NCBI RefSeq assembly: GCF_003696365.1
Contig: NZ_RFFM01000003.1
Location: forward strand, 62,001-126,000
Direction of reading: 5' to 3'
From: Stutzerimonas zhaodongensis
GTDB lineage: Bacteria > Pseudomonadota > Gammaproteobacteria > Pseudomonadales > Pseudomonadaceae
Length of the DNA stretch: 64,000 nucleotides
Positions 1-10,249 of this stretch are shown here, one piece after another; the first letter of the stretch is position 1; every line of letters starts with the position of its first letter. Position numbers and translations under genes: made by a program. The notes beneath the pieces are model-generated. The model did no database searches. It worked only from the letters and a program-made list of their open reading frames with translations, and was not told where the DNA came from.

Positions 1-2403
1 ACGCCGGACATTCCGGAGAACTGCCAGTGGGCGATCTTCCTGCGTAACCATGACGAGCTGACGCTGGAAATGGTGACCGACAAGGAGCGTGATTACCTTT
101 GGAACTATTACGCCAGTGACAAGCGTGCCCGGATCAACCTGGGCATTCGTCGTCGACTCGCACCGCTGCTGGAGCGTGATCGTCGGCGCATCGAATTGTT
201 GAACAGTCTGCTCTTGTCCATGCCCGGCACACCGGTGATCTATTACGGTGACGAGATCGGCATGGGCGACAACATCTTTCTCGGCGACCGCGACGGTGTA
301 CGTACACCGATGCAATGGTCGGTGGACCGCAACGGCGGTTTCTCGCGCGCTGATCCGCCAAGCCTGGTGCTGCCGCCGATCATGGACCCGCTGTATGGCT
401 ATCAGGCGATCAACGTCGAGGCGCAGCAGCGTGATCCGCATTCGTTGCTGAACTGGACGCGTCGTTTGCTCTCCATTCGCAAGCAATTCAAGGCGTTCGG
501 TCGTGGCACCTTGAAAATGCTGGCGCCGAGCAACCGCAGAATTCTTGCGTACATCCGCGAGTTCACCACGCCGACCGGCGAGACGGAGGTGATTTTCTGC
601 GTGGCCAACGTATCGCGCTCGGCGCAGGCCGCGGAGCTGGAGCTTTCCCATTACGCCGGCATGGTGCCGGTAGAAATGGTGGGCGGCAGTGCCTTCCCCC
701 CGATTGGCCAGCTGCCATACCTGCTGACGCTACCGCCTTTCGGCTTCTACTGGTTCCAGTTGGCAACCAGTCATCAAATGCCAAGTTGGCACCAGGAACC
801 GGTGGAAACCATGCCTGACTTTCAAACCCTGGTGCTCAAGCGTCTCGACACGCTCACCACGGCCAACAAGAAGATTCTCGAGACCGAGGCCCTTCCAGCT
901 TACCTGCCGAAGCGGCGCTGGTTCGCCAGCAAGGACGCCAAGATCGATTCGATCAAGATCTGCTACAGCGTCCCCTTCGGTAATCCGCAACGGCCGGTGC
1001 TGCTCAGCGAGGTTGCGGTGGAAGCCGCAGGGCGTACCGACATGTACCAGCTGCCGCTGGGCTTTCTCGATGAAGGCGAGTTCGATATCGCCTTGCCGCA
1101 GCAGTTGGCGATGGCGCGGGTTCGTCGAGGTCCCCAGGTTGGGCTGTTGACCGACGCCTTCGCGCTTAACCAGTTCGTGCTGGGCGTGATCCAGGCGCTG
1201 CGCGAGGGGCAGGTGCTGGCGTGCGGTGACGGAGAAATTCGTTTCGAGGCTATCGGTGGCCTTGCCGACATGGAGCTGCCGGCTGACGCCGAGGTTCGCT
1301 ATCTCACGGCAGAGCAATCCAATAGCTCAGCGATCATCGGCAGCAGCATGATGATCAAGGTCCTGCGCCGGGTTTCTGCGGGCGTGCACCCCGAGCTGGA
1401 AATGGGGCGCTTCCTTACCGAGCAGGGCTTCACCCATATCTCGGCAATGCTCGGCCAGGTGACCCGCGTGGATAAGCAGGGTATGCAGCATGCGTTGATG
1501 GTCGTCCAGCGTTTCCTGGATAACCAGGGCGATGCCTGGGAATGGTCGCTCAATACACTGGACCGGGCGGTGCGCGATCAGATCGCTGGCGGGGTGTCGC
1601 TGCACGAAAATCAGTTCAGCGCGTTGGAGGAACTTGAAGCCTTCAACCGGTTGCTGGGACAACGCCTGGGCGAAATGCACATGGCGTTGGCAGCGCAAAC
1701 CGATGACGCAGCCTTTGCCAGCGAGCCGACTCGCTCAGCCGACACCAAGGATTGGACCAAAGCCATTTCCGGTCAGGTCGAGCGCGCGCTGGATCTGCTG
1801 GAGAGCCGTCGTGGCGACCTGGACCGCAAGGGCGCAGGGCTCGTCGATCAACTGCAGAAGCAGCGCAAACAGCTGATGGGTGAGGTCAAGCGTCTGGCTG
1901 ATCGGACCGTCGGTGGGCTGCGTATCCGGGTCCATGGCGACCTGCACCTTGGCCAGGTGCTAGTGGCCCAGGGTGATGCCTATTTCATCGACTTCGAGGG
2001 CGAACCGGCGCGTTCGCTTGAGGAACGCAGGAGCAAACTGAGCCCGTTCAAGGATGTCTCAGGGGTGTTGCGCTCCTTCGAATATGCCGCTGCGATGGTC
2101 ATGCGCAATGCGCAGATCAGCGACAGCTCGGACTCGGCCGATCAGGCGCGTCGATCGATTTCCGAAACCTATCAGCAAAGCGCGCGTGCGGTCTTCCTTG
2201 AAGCCTATCGCGAGGCGACCAAGGATATGGCGCATGCCTGGAAGGACGCCGCGGGTGCCGATGCGGCATTGGCGCTGTTCAGCCTGGAGAAGACTGCGTA
2301 TGAAGTGGCCTATGAGGCAGAGAACCGCCCGGCCTGGCTGTCCGTCCCGCTTCAGGGGCTGGCTGAACTGGCACAACAGATTTCCGATGGAGGTTCCCAA
2401 TGA
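1..2403 (+). CDS. treS: Trehalose synthase-maltokinase fusion (5' truncated by window)
   Basis: The reading frame is open from base 1, so the first ATG at 70 is not the start and the N-terminal part lies outside the window. The first codons read [15 protein letters not shown], the conserved GH13 region IV of trehalose synthase. The GH13 part ends near base 760. The rest is a maltokinase (Pep2) domain with a kinase-like catalytic loop GDLHLGQVL near 1936-1962 and IDFEGEP just after. By family knowledge TreS interconverts trehalose and maltose, and the kinase makes maltose-1-phosphate for GlgE. The stop overlaps the glgB start (ATGA), so translation is coupled. GlgE would be expected upstream but is not visible. 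Confidence 0.93.
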   Translation, partial: TPDIPENCQWAIFLRNHDELTLEMVTDKERDYLWNYYASDKRARINLGIRRRLAPLLERDRRRIELLNSLLLSMPGTPVIYYGDEIGMGDNIFLGDRDGVRTPMQWSVDRNGGFSRADPPSLVLPPIMDPLYGYQAINVEAQQRDPHSLLNWTRRLLSIRKQFKAFGRGTLKMLAPSNRRILAYIREFTTPTGETEVIFCVANVSRSAQAAELELSHYAGMVPVEMVGGSAFPPIGQLPYLLTLPPFGFYWFQLATSHQMPSWHQEPVETMPDFQTLVLKRLDTLTTANKKILETEALPAYLPKRRWFASKDAKIDSIKICYSVPFGNPQRPVLLSEVAVEAAGRTDMYQLPLGFLDEGEFDIALPQQLAMARVRRGPQVGLLTDAFALNQFVLGVIQALREGQVLACGDGEIRFEAIGGLADMELPADAEVRYLTAEQSNSSAIIGSSMMIKVLRRVSAGVHPELEMGRFLTEQGFTHISAMLGQVTRVDKQGMQHALMVVQRFLDNQGDAWEWSLNTLDRAVRDQIAGGVSLHENQFSALEELEAFNRLLGQRLGEMHMALAAQTDDAAFASEPTRSADTKDWTKAISGQVERALDLLESRRGDLDRKGAGLVDQLQKQRKQLMGEVKRLADRTVGGLRIRVHGDLHLGQVLVAQGDAYFIDFEGEPARSLEERRSKLSPFKDVSGVLRSFEYAAAMVMRNAQISDSSDSADQARRSISETYQQSARAVFLEAYREATKDMAHAWKDAAGADAALALFSLEKTAYEVAYEAENRPAWLSVPLQGLAELAQQISDGGSQ

Positions 2404-4616
2404 ATGATCGTCCGGTCGTAACCATGCCCGGTGAAACCCTACTGCCCAATGACGCTGACGTCGACGCGCTTGTGCGTGCCGAACATGGCGACCCGTTTTC
2501 CATCCTGGGGCCGCATCCAGATGGCGACGGCCTGGTAATCCGTTCGTACCTGCCCAATGCCCTCGGCGTGGAAGTACTGGAGCGCACCGGCGGCCGAGTG
2601 CTTGCTGCGATGGAGCAGGGGCAGGTGCCCGGGTTCTTCTTTACCCGGTTGACCAATCCGCAGCCCTACCTGCTGAGAATTCGCTGGGCGGGCGGCGAGC
2701 AGGTCACCGAAGATCCTTACAGCTTCGGACCGCAGCTCGGCGAAGTCGATATGCACCTTTTCTCGGAGGGCAATCATCGTGAGATTGGCCTCGTCTTCGG
2801 AGCGCAGGTCCTGGAGGTTGATGGCGTGCAGGGCGTGCGCTTTGCCGTCTGGGCGCCGAATGCCCGTCGCGTCTCAGTTGTTGGGAGTTTCAATGGTTGG
2901 GATGGACGCCGTCATCCCATGCGTTCGCGCTTTCCATCAGGTGTCTGGGAAATCTTCATTCCCCGGTTGCAGCCTGGCGAAAGCTACAAGTACGAGATCC
3001 TGGGGCAGCACGGCATTCTGCCGCTCAAGGCCGACCCGATTGCGCTGGCAACCGAGCATCCCCCGGGTACGGCCTCGGTGATCGCCCGCCCGCTGGACTA
3101 CGAGTGGAAGGACGAGGCGTGGCTGCAACAGCGTGCTGCACGGCAATCGGTCCAGGCCCCGATGACGATCTACGAATTGCATGCAGGCTCCTGGCGCCGT
3201 GATGGCGGTGACGATGGAAGGTTGTACGACTGGCACGAGCTGGCGGAGCGGCTGATTCCCTACGTCGTCGATATGGGCTTCACGCATATCGAGCTGATGC
3301 CGATCATGGAGCATCCGTTCGGCGGCTCATGGGGCTACCAGCTGCTGTCGCAATTCGCGCCCAGCGCGCGCTACGGCAATGCCCATGACTTCGCCGCATT
3401 CGTCGATGCCTGCCACAACGCTGGCATTGGCGTGATCCTCGACTGGGTACCCGCGCATTTCCCAACCGATGCACACGGTCTGGGCGAGTTCGACGGTACG
3501 GCGCTGTACGAATATGCGCACCCATTCGAAGGGTTCCATCAGGATTGGGACACCTATATCTACAACCTGGGGCGCACTGAGGTACACGGCTTCATGCTGG
3601 CGTCAGCGCTGCACTGGTTGCGTGAGTTCCACGTCGATGCGCTGCGCGTCGACGCGGTCGCTTCGATGCTGTACCGCGACTATTCGCGCAAGGAAGGCGA
3701 GTGGATTCCCAACCGCCACGGCGGACGCGAGAACCTGGAAGCGATCGACTTTCTGCGCCACTTGAACGACGTTGTCGCCACTGAAACGCCGGGCGCACTG
3801 GTGATCGCCGAGGAATCCACCGCGTTCCCAGGCGTGAGCAAACCAACTTCCGAGGGTGGATTGGGCTTTGCCTACAAGTGGAACATGGGTTGGATGCACG
3901 ACACCCTCAAGTACATTCAGGAAGACCCGATCAACCGCCAGTATCATCATGACAAGCTCACCTTCGGCATGGTCTATGCCTACTCCGAGCATTTCGTTCT
4001 GCCGATCTCGCATGACGAAGTGGTGCACGGAAAAGGCTCACTGGTCGACAAGATGCCGGGCGATCGCTGGCAGAAGTTCGCCAATCTGCGGTCGTATCTG
4101 TCGTTCATGTGGGCGCATCCAGGCAAGAAGCTGCTGTTCATGGGCTGCGAGTTCGGCCAGTGGCGTGAATGGAACCATGACCGTGAGCTCGACTGGCATC
4201 TGCTCGAAGAGGCCGATCACCGTGGCACGCAGAATCTGGTTCGCGATTTGAATCGCCTGTACAGCCAGGAGCCTGCACTGCATGAGCTGGATGCCGATCC
4301 GAGTGGCTTCCAATGGCTGATTGGTGATGATCGCGCCAACAGTGTATTCGCCTGGCTGCGCAAGAGTTCGACGGGCCATCCGCTGCTGGTGGTCGGTAAT
4401 TTCACGCCAGTCGTGCGTGAGAATTATCGGATTGGCGTGCCAGTGGACAGTCGCTGGTTGGAAATCTTCAACAGCGATGCCGAGTGCTATGGCGGCTCCA
4501 ATGTCGGTAATGGCGGCGGAATACTGGCCGAGGAGGTGCCTGCGCACGGGCAGGAGAGATCGCTCTCGTTAACCTTGCCGCCGCTGGGTGTGATCATCCT
4601 ACGACCGCAAGTCTAG
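2400..4616 (+). CDS. glgB: 1,4-alpha-glucan branching enzyme GlgB
   Basis: 738 residues, the normal length for the long GlgB class. An N-terminal CBM48-type region is followed by a GH13 barrel. The catalytic regions are visible: [17 protein letters not shown] with the nucleophile at about D418, ALVIAEEST carrying the acid/base Glu, and [12 protein letters not shown]. The enzyme puts alpha-1,6 branches into glucan. The start ATG overlaps the treS-maltokinase stop by 4 nt, so both are made from one transcript, which fits the GlgE route of alpha-glucan synthesis. A strong hairpin follows 40 nt after the stop. Confidence 0.97.
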   Translation: MNDRPVVTMPGETLLPNDADVDALVRAEHGDPFSILGPHPDGDGLVIRSYLPNALGVEVLERTGGRVLAAMEQGQVPGFFFTRLTNPQPYLLRIRWAGGEQVTEDPYSFGPQLGEVDMHLFSEGNHREIGLVFGAQVLEVDGVQGVRFAVWAPNARRVSVVGSFNGWDGRRHPMRSRFPSGVWEIFIPRLQPGESYKYEILGQHGILPLKADPIALATEHPPGTASVIARPLDYEWKDEAWLQQRAARQSVQAPMTIYELHAGSWRRDGGDDGRLYDWHELAERLIPYVVDMGFTHIELMPIMEHPFGGSWGYQLLSQFAPSARYGNAHDFAAFVDACHNAGIGVILDWVPAHFPTDAHGLGEFDGTALYEYAHPFEGFHQDWDTYIYNLGRTEVHGFMLASALHWLREFHVDALRVDAVASMLYRDYSRKEGEWIPNRHGGRENLEAIDFLRHLNDVVATETPGALVIAEESTAFPGVSKPTSEGGLGFAYKWNMGWMHDTLKYIQEDPINRQYHHDKLTFGMVYAYSEHFVLPISHDEVVHGKGSLVDKMPGDRWQKFANLRSYLSFMWAHPGKKLLFMGCEFGQWREWNHDRELDWHLLEEADHRGTQNLVRDLNRLYSQEPALHELDADPSGFQWLIGDDRANSVFAWLRKSSTGHPLLVVGNFTPVVRENYRIGVPVDSRWLEIFNSDAECYGGSNVGNGGGILAEEVPAHGQERSLSLTLPPLGVIILRPQV

Positions 4617-4653
4617 TAGAGCAGTGGGGGCCCGCTTGCGGGCCTCACGTATG

Positions 4654-4683
4654 AAAAAGCCGGGACCTGGGTCCCGGCTTTTT
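4654..4683. terminator. Bidirectional terminator between glgB and ybhN-like gene
   Basis: Near-perfect hairpin with the arms AAAAAGCCGGGACC and GGTCCCGGCTTTTT around a 2-nt centre, so it gives a U-tract in either direction. It sits between convergent transcripts. A smaller GC-rich hairpin (GGCCCGC/GCGGGCC) lies just before it, around 4629-4643. Confidence 0.9.
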
Positions 4684-4780
4684 CATGTCCGTCTCGCGCT
4701 CAGTATTAGCCGCTGCTTTTCACTGAATCGCGCCTTGCTCAGCCAATGTCAGGCGCGTCGGGTGGAATGCAGCGAAAGCG

Positions 4781-5806
4781 TCAGGTCGCTGTACGAGGTT
4801 GCTCCTCTGCCTGGTCCTCAGTTTCTGGCTCTGTGGAATCCTGGCGCGAACGCAGCTTCTTCGCACCGGCTTCAAGCACCACGTACACGATAGTGGCGAA
4901 GAACAGCGGTACCAGAAAATACACCACCCGATAACCAATCAATCCGCCCACTATCGCGCCCTTGCTCATGTCGTCGGCCAGAGCTGCAACGAATACGGCC
5001 TCGATCACCCCCAGGCCCGCTGGTATGTGGGCCACGACGCCAGCGATGCTGCTGATCATCAGGATTCCCAGGACTTCGGGGTAGGGTGCCTTCTGCGAAA
5101 GCATGAAATAAACCACCAGCGCCATCAGCGACCAGTTCGTAGCGCCGAGTAGCATCTGCACCACGGCCAGGCGCAGGGACGGCAGATGTATTTCATGCTT
5201 GCGGATGGTCCAGTGACGTCGTTTGGAGAAGCCACAGGCCCAGAGGTACACCACCGCGAAGGCCAGCATGGCGCCGCCAAGCACGCGCAACGCCGTGTGG
5301 CCGATTTCCCATGAATCAGGCGGCGTAATCCAGCCCAGCACGAAAATCAGGCCAGCCAGCCAGATGTATCCCAGCCAGTTGGTCAGCACGCTCATGGTGA
5401 AGACACGGGTGATCTGCGCTGGCTTCAATCCGAAACGCGAATACAGCCGGAAGCGCAAGGCGATGCCACCTACCCAGGCACTCAGATTGAGATTGAATGC
5501 GTAGCAGACGAAGGTAACCGGCAGAATTTGACGGATGGGCAGGTTGTGCTTGGCGTACTGCCGCCCCAATACATCGAAGAAGCAGTAGACGACGTAACTG
5601 GCAAACGCCGCTGCGCCGGCCATCCACAAGGTCTTCGCGTTGTAGTTGCGTAGGGTGTTGTACACCTCGTTCCAATCGACATTGCGGGCCAGCCCGATCA
5701 GCAGGCCCGCAACGAGAATGAAGAACACATAGGTCAGGATCTTCTTGATCAATGGCCAGCGGCGTTTCCAGCCGCTCTCAGCCTTTGCAGGTGCAGACGC
5801 GGTCAT
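4781..5806 (-). CDS. ybhN: YbhN-like lysylphosphatidylglycerol synthase-type membrane protein
   Basis: 341 residues with multiple hydrophobic segments from about residue 20 to 315, and a charged, Glu-rich tail. It matches the LPG synthase transmembrane (UPF0104/YbhN) family, which lacks the C-terminal aminoacyl transferase domain of MprF. It overlaps the clsB-like stop by 4 nt and is the last gene of the minus-strand operon. The order ybhP-clsB-ybhN is the one known from E. coli, which supports the call. The exact molecular function of YbhN is not known; a role in envelope lipids is inferred from its partner. Confidence 0.85.
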   Translation of the reverse strand: MTASAPAKAESGWKRRWPLIKKILTYVFFILVAGLLIGLARNVDWNEVYNTLRNYNAKTLWMAGAAAFASYVVYCFFDVLGRQYAKHNLPIRQILPVTFVCYAFNLNLSAWVGGIALRFRLYSRFGLKPAQITRVFTMSVLTNWLGYIWLAGLIFVLGWITPPDSWEIGHTALRVLGGAMLAFAVVYLWACGFSKRRHWTIRKHEIHLPSLRLAVVQMLLGATNWSLMALVVYFMLSQKAPYPEVLGILMISSIAGVVAHIPAGLGVIEAVFVAALADDMSKGAIVGGLIGYRVVYFLVPLFFATIVYVVLEAGAKKLRSRQDSTEPETEDQAEEQPRTAT

Positions 5807-7038
5807 GGCTGATCCCTTTGCAATGGAGCTGGCGTTGGCTCCACCGGTTCAGGATCGAGCAACTGCAACTTCGGTCGATGCGCCGGGAAGAAGCCGACCA
5901 GCTGCGGGAAATGCCGCAGGAAGTGAAAGATGAGGAACGCTAGCGGCGCACGCCACCAGTAGCCGCGAATCATGCGCTCCAACGGAATACGACGGCAGTG
6001 TTCCTGCAACAGTTGATCGAGCTTCTCGTGCAGCTGACGGTTGAACACGTGATCGCGGATGATCAGGTTCGCTTCGAGATTGAGTGACAGGCTGAGCGGA
6101 TCGAGGTTGCTGGAGCCCACGGTTGACCATTCGTAGTCCACCAGCGCGACCTTGCCATGCAAGGGCCGACGGCAATACTCGTGGATCTCCACACCATCAC
6201 TCATGAGGTAGTTGTAGAGCATCCGGGCGCCGAACTTCGCGATAGGCATATCCGGCTCGCCCTGCAGAATCAGCCGTACACGAACACCGCGGCGCGCTGC
6301 ATTGCGGATCTCGCGCAGCACTCGATAGCCCGGAAAGAAATAGGCATTGGCGATGACAAGCCGCGAGCGAGCATCGCGGATGGCCTGCAAATAATGCTGC
6401 TCGATGTCGTTGCGGTGGTCGTTGTTGTCACGTGTGACAAACAACGCTCGCGCCTCACCCCGACTGGCACCCACGTAGCCGTTGCTTTGCGTACGCACAC
6501 GGCGTTGCCACCAACGGCGGTTCGATTGGGCGGGTGCAATGGTGCTGAGGGCGAAGCGATGAATGTCATGCACCACGGGGCCTTCGACCTGCATGGCATA
6601 GTCCTGCTTGGCCGCAGGGCCGAAGTCGCCGAGGTGGTCCGCTGAGAAGTTGATGCCTCCGATAAAGGCCAGGGTGCCATCGATGACCACGATCTTGCGG
6701 TGCATGCGGCGGAACACATTGACGCGCTTGCCAAGCAGCCGTTTGCCGGGATCGAACATGTGGATGCGCACGCCGGCGCGAGTCATCGCTGCGGCGAACT
6801 CGCCATCGAGGTCCGCGGAGCCATAGCCGTCGACCGTTACGTCGACGCTCACGCCGCGCTGCGCCGCCGCGATCAGCACCTGTTGCAGTTCGGTTCCCAC
6901 CTTATCCTTAAAGAAGATGAAGGTTTCCAGCAGGACTTCCTTTTCGGCGGCCGCAATGGCCTCGAACACGGTAGGGAAGAACTCCTCACCGTTTTCCAGC
7001 AACTGAAGACGATTCCCGTCTCTCCAGTGAAAATTCAT
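5803..7038 (-). CDS. clsB: Cardiolipin synthase B (phospholipase D family)
   Basis: 411 residues. Two HKD phospholipase D motifs are visible: HRKIVVID with H113, K115 and D120, and HGKVALVD in the C-terminal half followed by GSSNLD. There are no N-terminal membrane helices, as expected of ClsB rather than ClsA. The family makes cardiolipin from phosphatidylglycerol and a second phospholipid. Both ends overlap neighbouring genes by 4 nt, so expression is coupled with the ybhP-like and ybhN-like genes. Confidence 0.92.
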   Translation of the reverse strand: MNFHWRDGNRLQLLENGEEFFPTVFEAIAAAEKEVLLETFIFFKDKVGTELQQVLIAAAQRGVSVDVTVDGYGSADLDGEFAAAMTRAGVRIHMFDPGKRLLGKRVNVFRRMHRKIVVIDGTLAFIGGINFSADHLGDFGPAAKQDYAMQVEGPVVHDIHRFALSTIAPAQSNRRWWQRRVRTQSNGYVGASRGEARALFVTRDNNDHRNDIEQHYLQAIRDARSRLVIANAYFFPGYRVLREIRNAARRGVRVRLILQGEPDMPIAKFGARMLYNYLMSDGVEIHEYCRRPLHGKVALVDYEWSTVGSSNLDPLSLSLNLEANLIIRDHVFNRQLHEKLDQLLQEHCRRIPLERMIRGYWWRAPLAFLIFHFLRHFPQLVGFFPAHRPKLQLLDPEPVEPTPAPLQRDQP

Positions 7039-7838
7039 AGGTGTATCTCCACCGCCAAGGGCAGATGATCGGACAAGTGTGTCCAGGGTTTGTTACCAAG
7101 TATTTGTGCCTTGTGGCTTGTGGCATTCCGTACGTAGATGCGATCCAGGCGCAGCATGGGCCAGCGCGCCGGGAAGGTTTTAGCCACCTTGCCGTGGGAG
7201 ACTTCGAACACCTCGTGCATACCGGCGCAGCGATCGAGCACCCGGACGCCTTTCAAGCGCCAGTCGTTGAAGTCGCCGGCAACTACTACCGGGGCGTCTT
7301 TGGGCAGGGAGTCGAGCAACTCGCAGAGCAGCGCCAGTTGCTGCTGTCGATGACTCTCGCGCAGGCCCAGATGCACGCATATGGCGTGGAACTCGTCGTG
7401 CCCCGGGACTTGAAGGACGCTGTGCAGCAACCCGCGGCGTTCAGGGCCGGCGATGGATATGTCCAGGTTCTCGTAGCGCGTGATTGGAAATTTCGAAAGC
7501 AGCGCATTGCCGTGGTCACCATCGGGGTAGACCGCGTTACGTCCGTAAGCGAAATCGGTCCAGATGCTATCGGCGAGAAATTCGTACTGGGACATCTTTG
7601 GCCAGTCGTGGAACTTCATCGCGTGCTTCTCATGAGTGCCTAGCACTTCCTGCAGAAACACGATATCGGCAGAAACCGACCGCACTGCCTCACGTAGCTC
7701 CGGGAGGATGAACCGGCGGTTCAGTGCGGTGAAGCCTTTGTGGGTGTTAACGGTCAGCAGGCGGATCGAATTGACCGCCGTGGACATGTGGGCGTCCAGA
7801 TCGCTGCTGTCGAGCGGGTGGTTTTTATCCAGATTCAA
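7035..7838 (-). CDS. ybhP: YbhP-like endonuclease/exonuclease/phosphatase family protein
   Basis: 267 residues of the EEP fold: LLTVNTHKGF near residue 30, FLQEVLG with the metal-binding Glu, VVAGDFNDW, and a C-terminal SDHLPL with the catalytic Asp-His. The substrate is not known; proteins of this subfamily sit next to clsB in enterobacteria as well, which suggests a phosphodiester substrate in phospholipid metabolism rather than DNA (inference). The start overlaps the DUF72 gene stop by 4 nt; an ATG at residue 18 (MSTAVNS) is a possible alternative. Confidence 0.85.
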   Translation of the reverse strand: MNLDKNHPLDSSDLDAHMSTAVNSIRLLTVNTHKGFTALNRRFILPELREAVRSVSADIVFLQEVLGTHEKHAMKFHDWPKMSQYEFLADSIWTDFAYGRNAVYPDGDHGNALLSKFPITRYENLDISIAGPERRGLLHSVLQVPGHDEFHAICVHLGLRESHRQQQLALLCELLDSLPKDAPVVVAGDFNDWRLKGVRVLDRCAGMHEVFEVSHGKVAKTFPARWPMLRLDRIYVRNATSHKAQILGNKPWTHLSDHLPLAVEIHL

Positions 7839-8752
7839 TCCAATGCTCCTTCCAGGTGGCCCGGAGTGGTCTCCAGGTCTTCCTCCAGCCCAAGTCTGCG
7901 CAACAGCTGTCGCGCGTCGTAAGGCGCTCGTACTTTCACGTCGTTATCGAAATAGCAGTAGATGTCGCGGGCCTTGCGTGCCGGCGGCTTGGTTTCGGAT
8001 ATTAGGTGGGCGTCTTCAGGCTGCTTGCCCTGGCTCCAGAGCGTGATGCGCTTGGACCAGTTATCCAGCGCCTGATCGGTATAACCGCTGGTGTAAAGCT
8101 CCTCCGCGCCGTGCAGACGGATGTATACGAAGTCGCCGGTAAGGTCTTCGCGGTAAGGCCATTTGCCTGCGGTATCGGCGACTACCAGCGCAACCTTGTA
8201 CTTGCGCAGCAGCGCAATGAACGCGGGGTCGACAAAGCTCTCATTGCGAATCTCCACGGCGTGTCGCAGCTTTCGCTTGCGGTCGATCTTCAGATAGCTA
8301 CGGCCTTCCATCCGTTCTTCGCATCCCTTGGCCATCTCCAGTGCCGCCTCGGTGTCATGGGGCAGCAACGAAAGAAAGGTCTCGAAGCTTTCGGGATCGA
8401 ACTTGAACGAAGGTGGGAACTGCCAGAGGATCGGCCCGAGCTTGTCCTTTAGGGCCAGTACACCGGAGGCCAGAAAGTTGGCGATGGGCTTCTCTACATC
8501 GCGTAACCGCAGAATGTGCGTGATATAGCGTGGAGCCTTTACGCTGAATACGAAGCCCTTGGGTGTCTCTTCGTACCAGCCGGCATATAGCTCAGGTCGC
8601 TGCAGCGAATAAAACGATCCATTGATTTCGATGCTGCTCACCGCTCGCGAAGCGAACTTCAATTCGTTCTTCTGGGTAAGCCCCTTCGGGTAGAAGTCCC
8701 CCCGCCAGGGTGCATAGCGCCAGCCCGACATTCCGATATGGATGGCTGCCAT
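7835..8752 (-). CDS. DUF72 family protein (YecE-like)
   Basis: 305 residues with the family's opening IHIGMSGWRYAPWRGDFYP and later LRLHGAEELYTSGYT and YCYFDNDVKVRAPYDA. DUF72 proteins adopt a TIM-barrel fold and have no settled function. AGGAG lies 7 nt before the ATG. It is the first complete gene of a four-gene operon with 4-nt overlaps (DUF72, ybhP, clsB, ybhN), and follows a short reading frame that looks like a broken alcohol dehydrogenase. Confidence 0.88.
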   Translation of the reverse strand: MAAIHIGMSGWRYAPWRGDFYPKGLTQKNELKFASRAVSSIEINGSFYSLQRPELYAGWYEETPKGFVFSVKAPRYITHILRLRDVEKPIANFLASGVLALKDKLGPILWQFPPSFKFDPESFETFLSLLPHDTEAALEMAKGCEERMEGRSYLKIDRKRKLRHAVEIRNESFVDPAFIALLRKYKVALVVADTAGKWPYREDLTGDFVYIRLHGAEELYTSGYTDQALDNWSKRITLWSQGKQPEDAHLISETKPPARKARDIYCYFDNDVKVRAPYDARQLLRRLGLEEDLETTPGHLEGALD

Positions 8753-8761
8753 CGAGGTCTC

Positions 8762-8926
8762 CTACCCTGGGTTCTGCAAACTGGTCGGCTCGATGGCCGA
8801 GAAGCTGCCAGCGACGCTCTTATCGATGATGCAGCGAGCGGTGGCGTAGGTCGAAGCCGTGATGCACGGTTCGGCAACGTTGTCGAGGCTGAAATGGCCG
8901 ACACCGTGATCAACGACAGCTTTCAT
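8762..8926 (-). pseudogene. Remnant of a zinc-type alcohol dehydrogenase (N-terminus only)
   Basis: A 54-codon frame begins with MKAVV.HGVG.F.LDNVAEP.ITA.T.A..R, the pattern of the N-terminal strand region of zinc-dependent medium-chain alcohol dehydrogenases (MKAVVYHG...L..V.EP.I..PTDAIVR). A GGAG box lies 5 nt before this ATG. The match stops before the expected catalytic CG.D.H motif and a TAG follows 10 nt before the DUF72 start. I read it as a truncated gene that now acts at most as a leader ORF for the DUF72 operon. The match is by eye and moderate. Confidence 0.45.
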
Positions 8927-8947
8927 GGCTACTCCGTTACGCTTCAT

Positions 8948-9226
8948 CCAGACCCATGGGCCTCGAACAACTGAATGATGGGTGACGTCCTGCGGCCATT
9001 CGCGGTCAGCGCGGAACCTGTGCTGCTTTCGATGGACCAGGGCGGGTCACAGATAACTCAGCACCGGCAATGCCTAGCAGGTGCACTTTCATTCCGACTG
9101 ATAGCGGCTTTGGCGGTTCATCTTTTTTCTGACATAAGGGCGCAACGTTGGCGCAGGTGGGCCGTTTCGGTGAGTCGAGCGGGGCGGCAACATGGCTGTC
9201 GCAGCGGTCAGCGTTAGCGCATGCGT
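8948..9226. other. Intergenic, no recognised gene
   Basis: About 280 bp between the upstream edge of the minus-strand operon and the 3' end of the LysR gene. The short open frames here are incoherent and carry no recognisable family. A promoter for the DUF72 operon is expected in this stretch, but I see no strong -35/-10 pair. Confidence 0.5.
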
Positions 9227-10147
9227 TCAGGCGCGCTCCACATCCCAGGGCAGTTCACCGGAAAAGGATTCAACGAGAAAGTCGATCATCGCGCGCACCT
9301 TGGCGGTTGGGCGGCGGTCCGGCGGGTAGACAACGTGGATGCCCCCAACACTCAGCGGCGGCTGATCCAGTACCACGGTCACCAAATCACCCCGACCCAG
9401 CGCTGCGGAAACGATGAACAGCGGTTGGTAGATCAAGCCTTGATCACCAACGGCGGCCGCCACCAGAGCCGCGCCGTTGTTGGCCACGAGATTGCCTTCG
9501 ATGGGTACGCGAATTTCAGCGGCAGCACCAAACGCCCATTCGCGGCCACCGTGTAGCGAGGAAAGACTGTAGCCAAGGCAGTTATGGGTCGCGAGATCAC
9601 TTACTTTTCTGGGAGTGCCATGCCGCGCCAGGTAGCCAGGGGATGCGCAGACAAGCATTGGACTATCGGCCAGCCGCCTGGCTTGTAGAGGACTGTCGGC
9701 GAGGCGACCGATACGCACAGCCATGTCCCAGCTCCCGTCAATCAGGTCAACCTGGCTGTCCGTGAGGCCTAGTTCAACCTTGACTGCCGGGTGCCTCTGG
9801 CTGAACTCGGGCATCAATGGCGCGATGAAACGCGTGCCAAATGACAGGGGCACATTCATGCGTAGCAGCCCGGTGGCCTCGACCCGTTGCGAGGCAACGC
9901 TGGCTTCTGCCTCGTCGATCTCCGGCAAAATGCGCTGGCAAGCATCCAGATAGCTGATTCCGGCGGGAGTGAGGTTCAGGCGGCGCGTGCTGCGATGGAA
10001 GAGTTTGACTCCAAGGCGGGCCTCCAACGCATCGATGTGCTTGGTGGCCATGGCGGGGGACATGCCCATTCGCCGCGCCGCTGCGGAGAGTGAGCCAGCA
10101 CTAGCAGCTCGGGTGAATACCCGCATCCCAGTGATTCGATCGAGCAT
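9227..10147 (-). CDS. LysR-family transcriptional regulator
   Basis: 306 residues. The N-terminal winged helix-turn-helix is clear (FTRAASAGSLSAAARRMGMS, then KHIDALEARLGVKLFHRSTR), followed by the two-lobed ligand-binding domain from about residue 90. It is divergent from the extradiol dioxygenase gene at 10250 with a 102-bp shared control region, the usual arrangement for a LysR protein and its target. The effector is unknown. Confidence 0.93.
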   Translation of the reverse strand: MLDRITGMRVFTRAASAGSLSAAARRMGMSPAMATKHIDALEARLGVKLFHRSTRRLNLTPAGISYLDACQRILPEIDEAEASVASQRVEATGLLRMNVPLSFGTRFIAPLMPEFSQRHPAVKVELGLTDSQVDLIDGSWDMAVRIGRLADSPLQARRLADSPMLVCASPGYLARHGTPRKVSDLATHNCLGYSLSSLHGGREWAFGAAAEIRVPIEGNLVANNGAALVAAAVGDQGLIYQPLFIVSAALGRGDLVTVVLDQPPLSVGGIHVVYPPDRRPTAKVRAMIDFLVESFSGELPWDVERA

Positions 10148-10249
10148 TGAGCTCCTACTCCTGGTTGGAACTGTTGAGCCCTTTTACTTGGTTCATGCCA
10201 AACGCAGTGTAATCCATACTCACCACTCAGCTATGAATACGAGGGCGCT

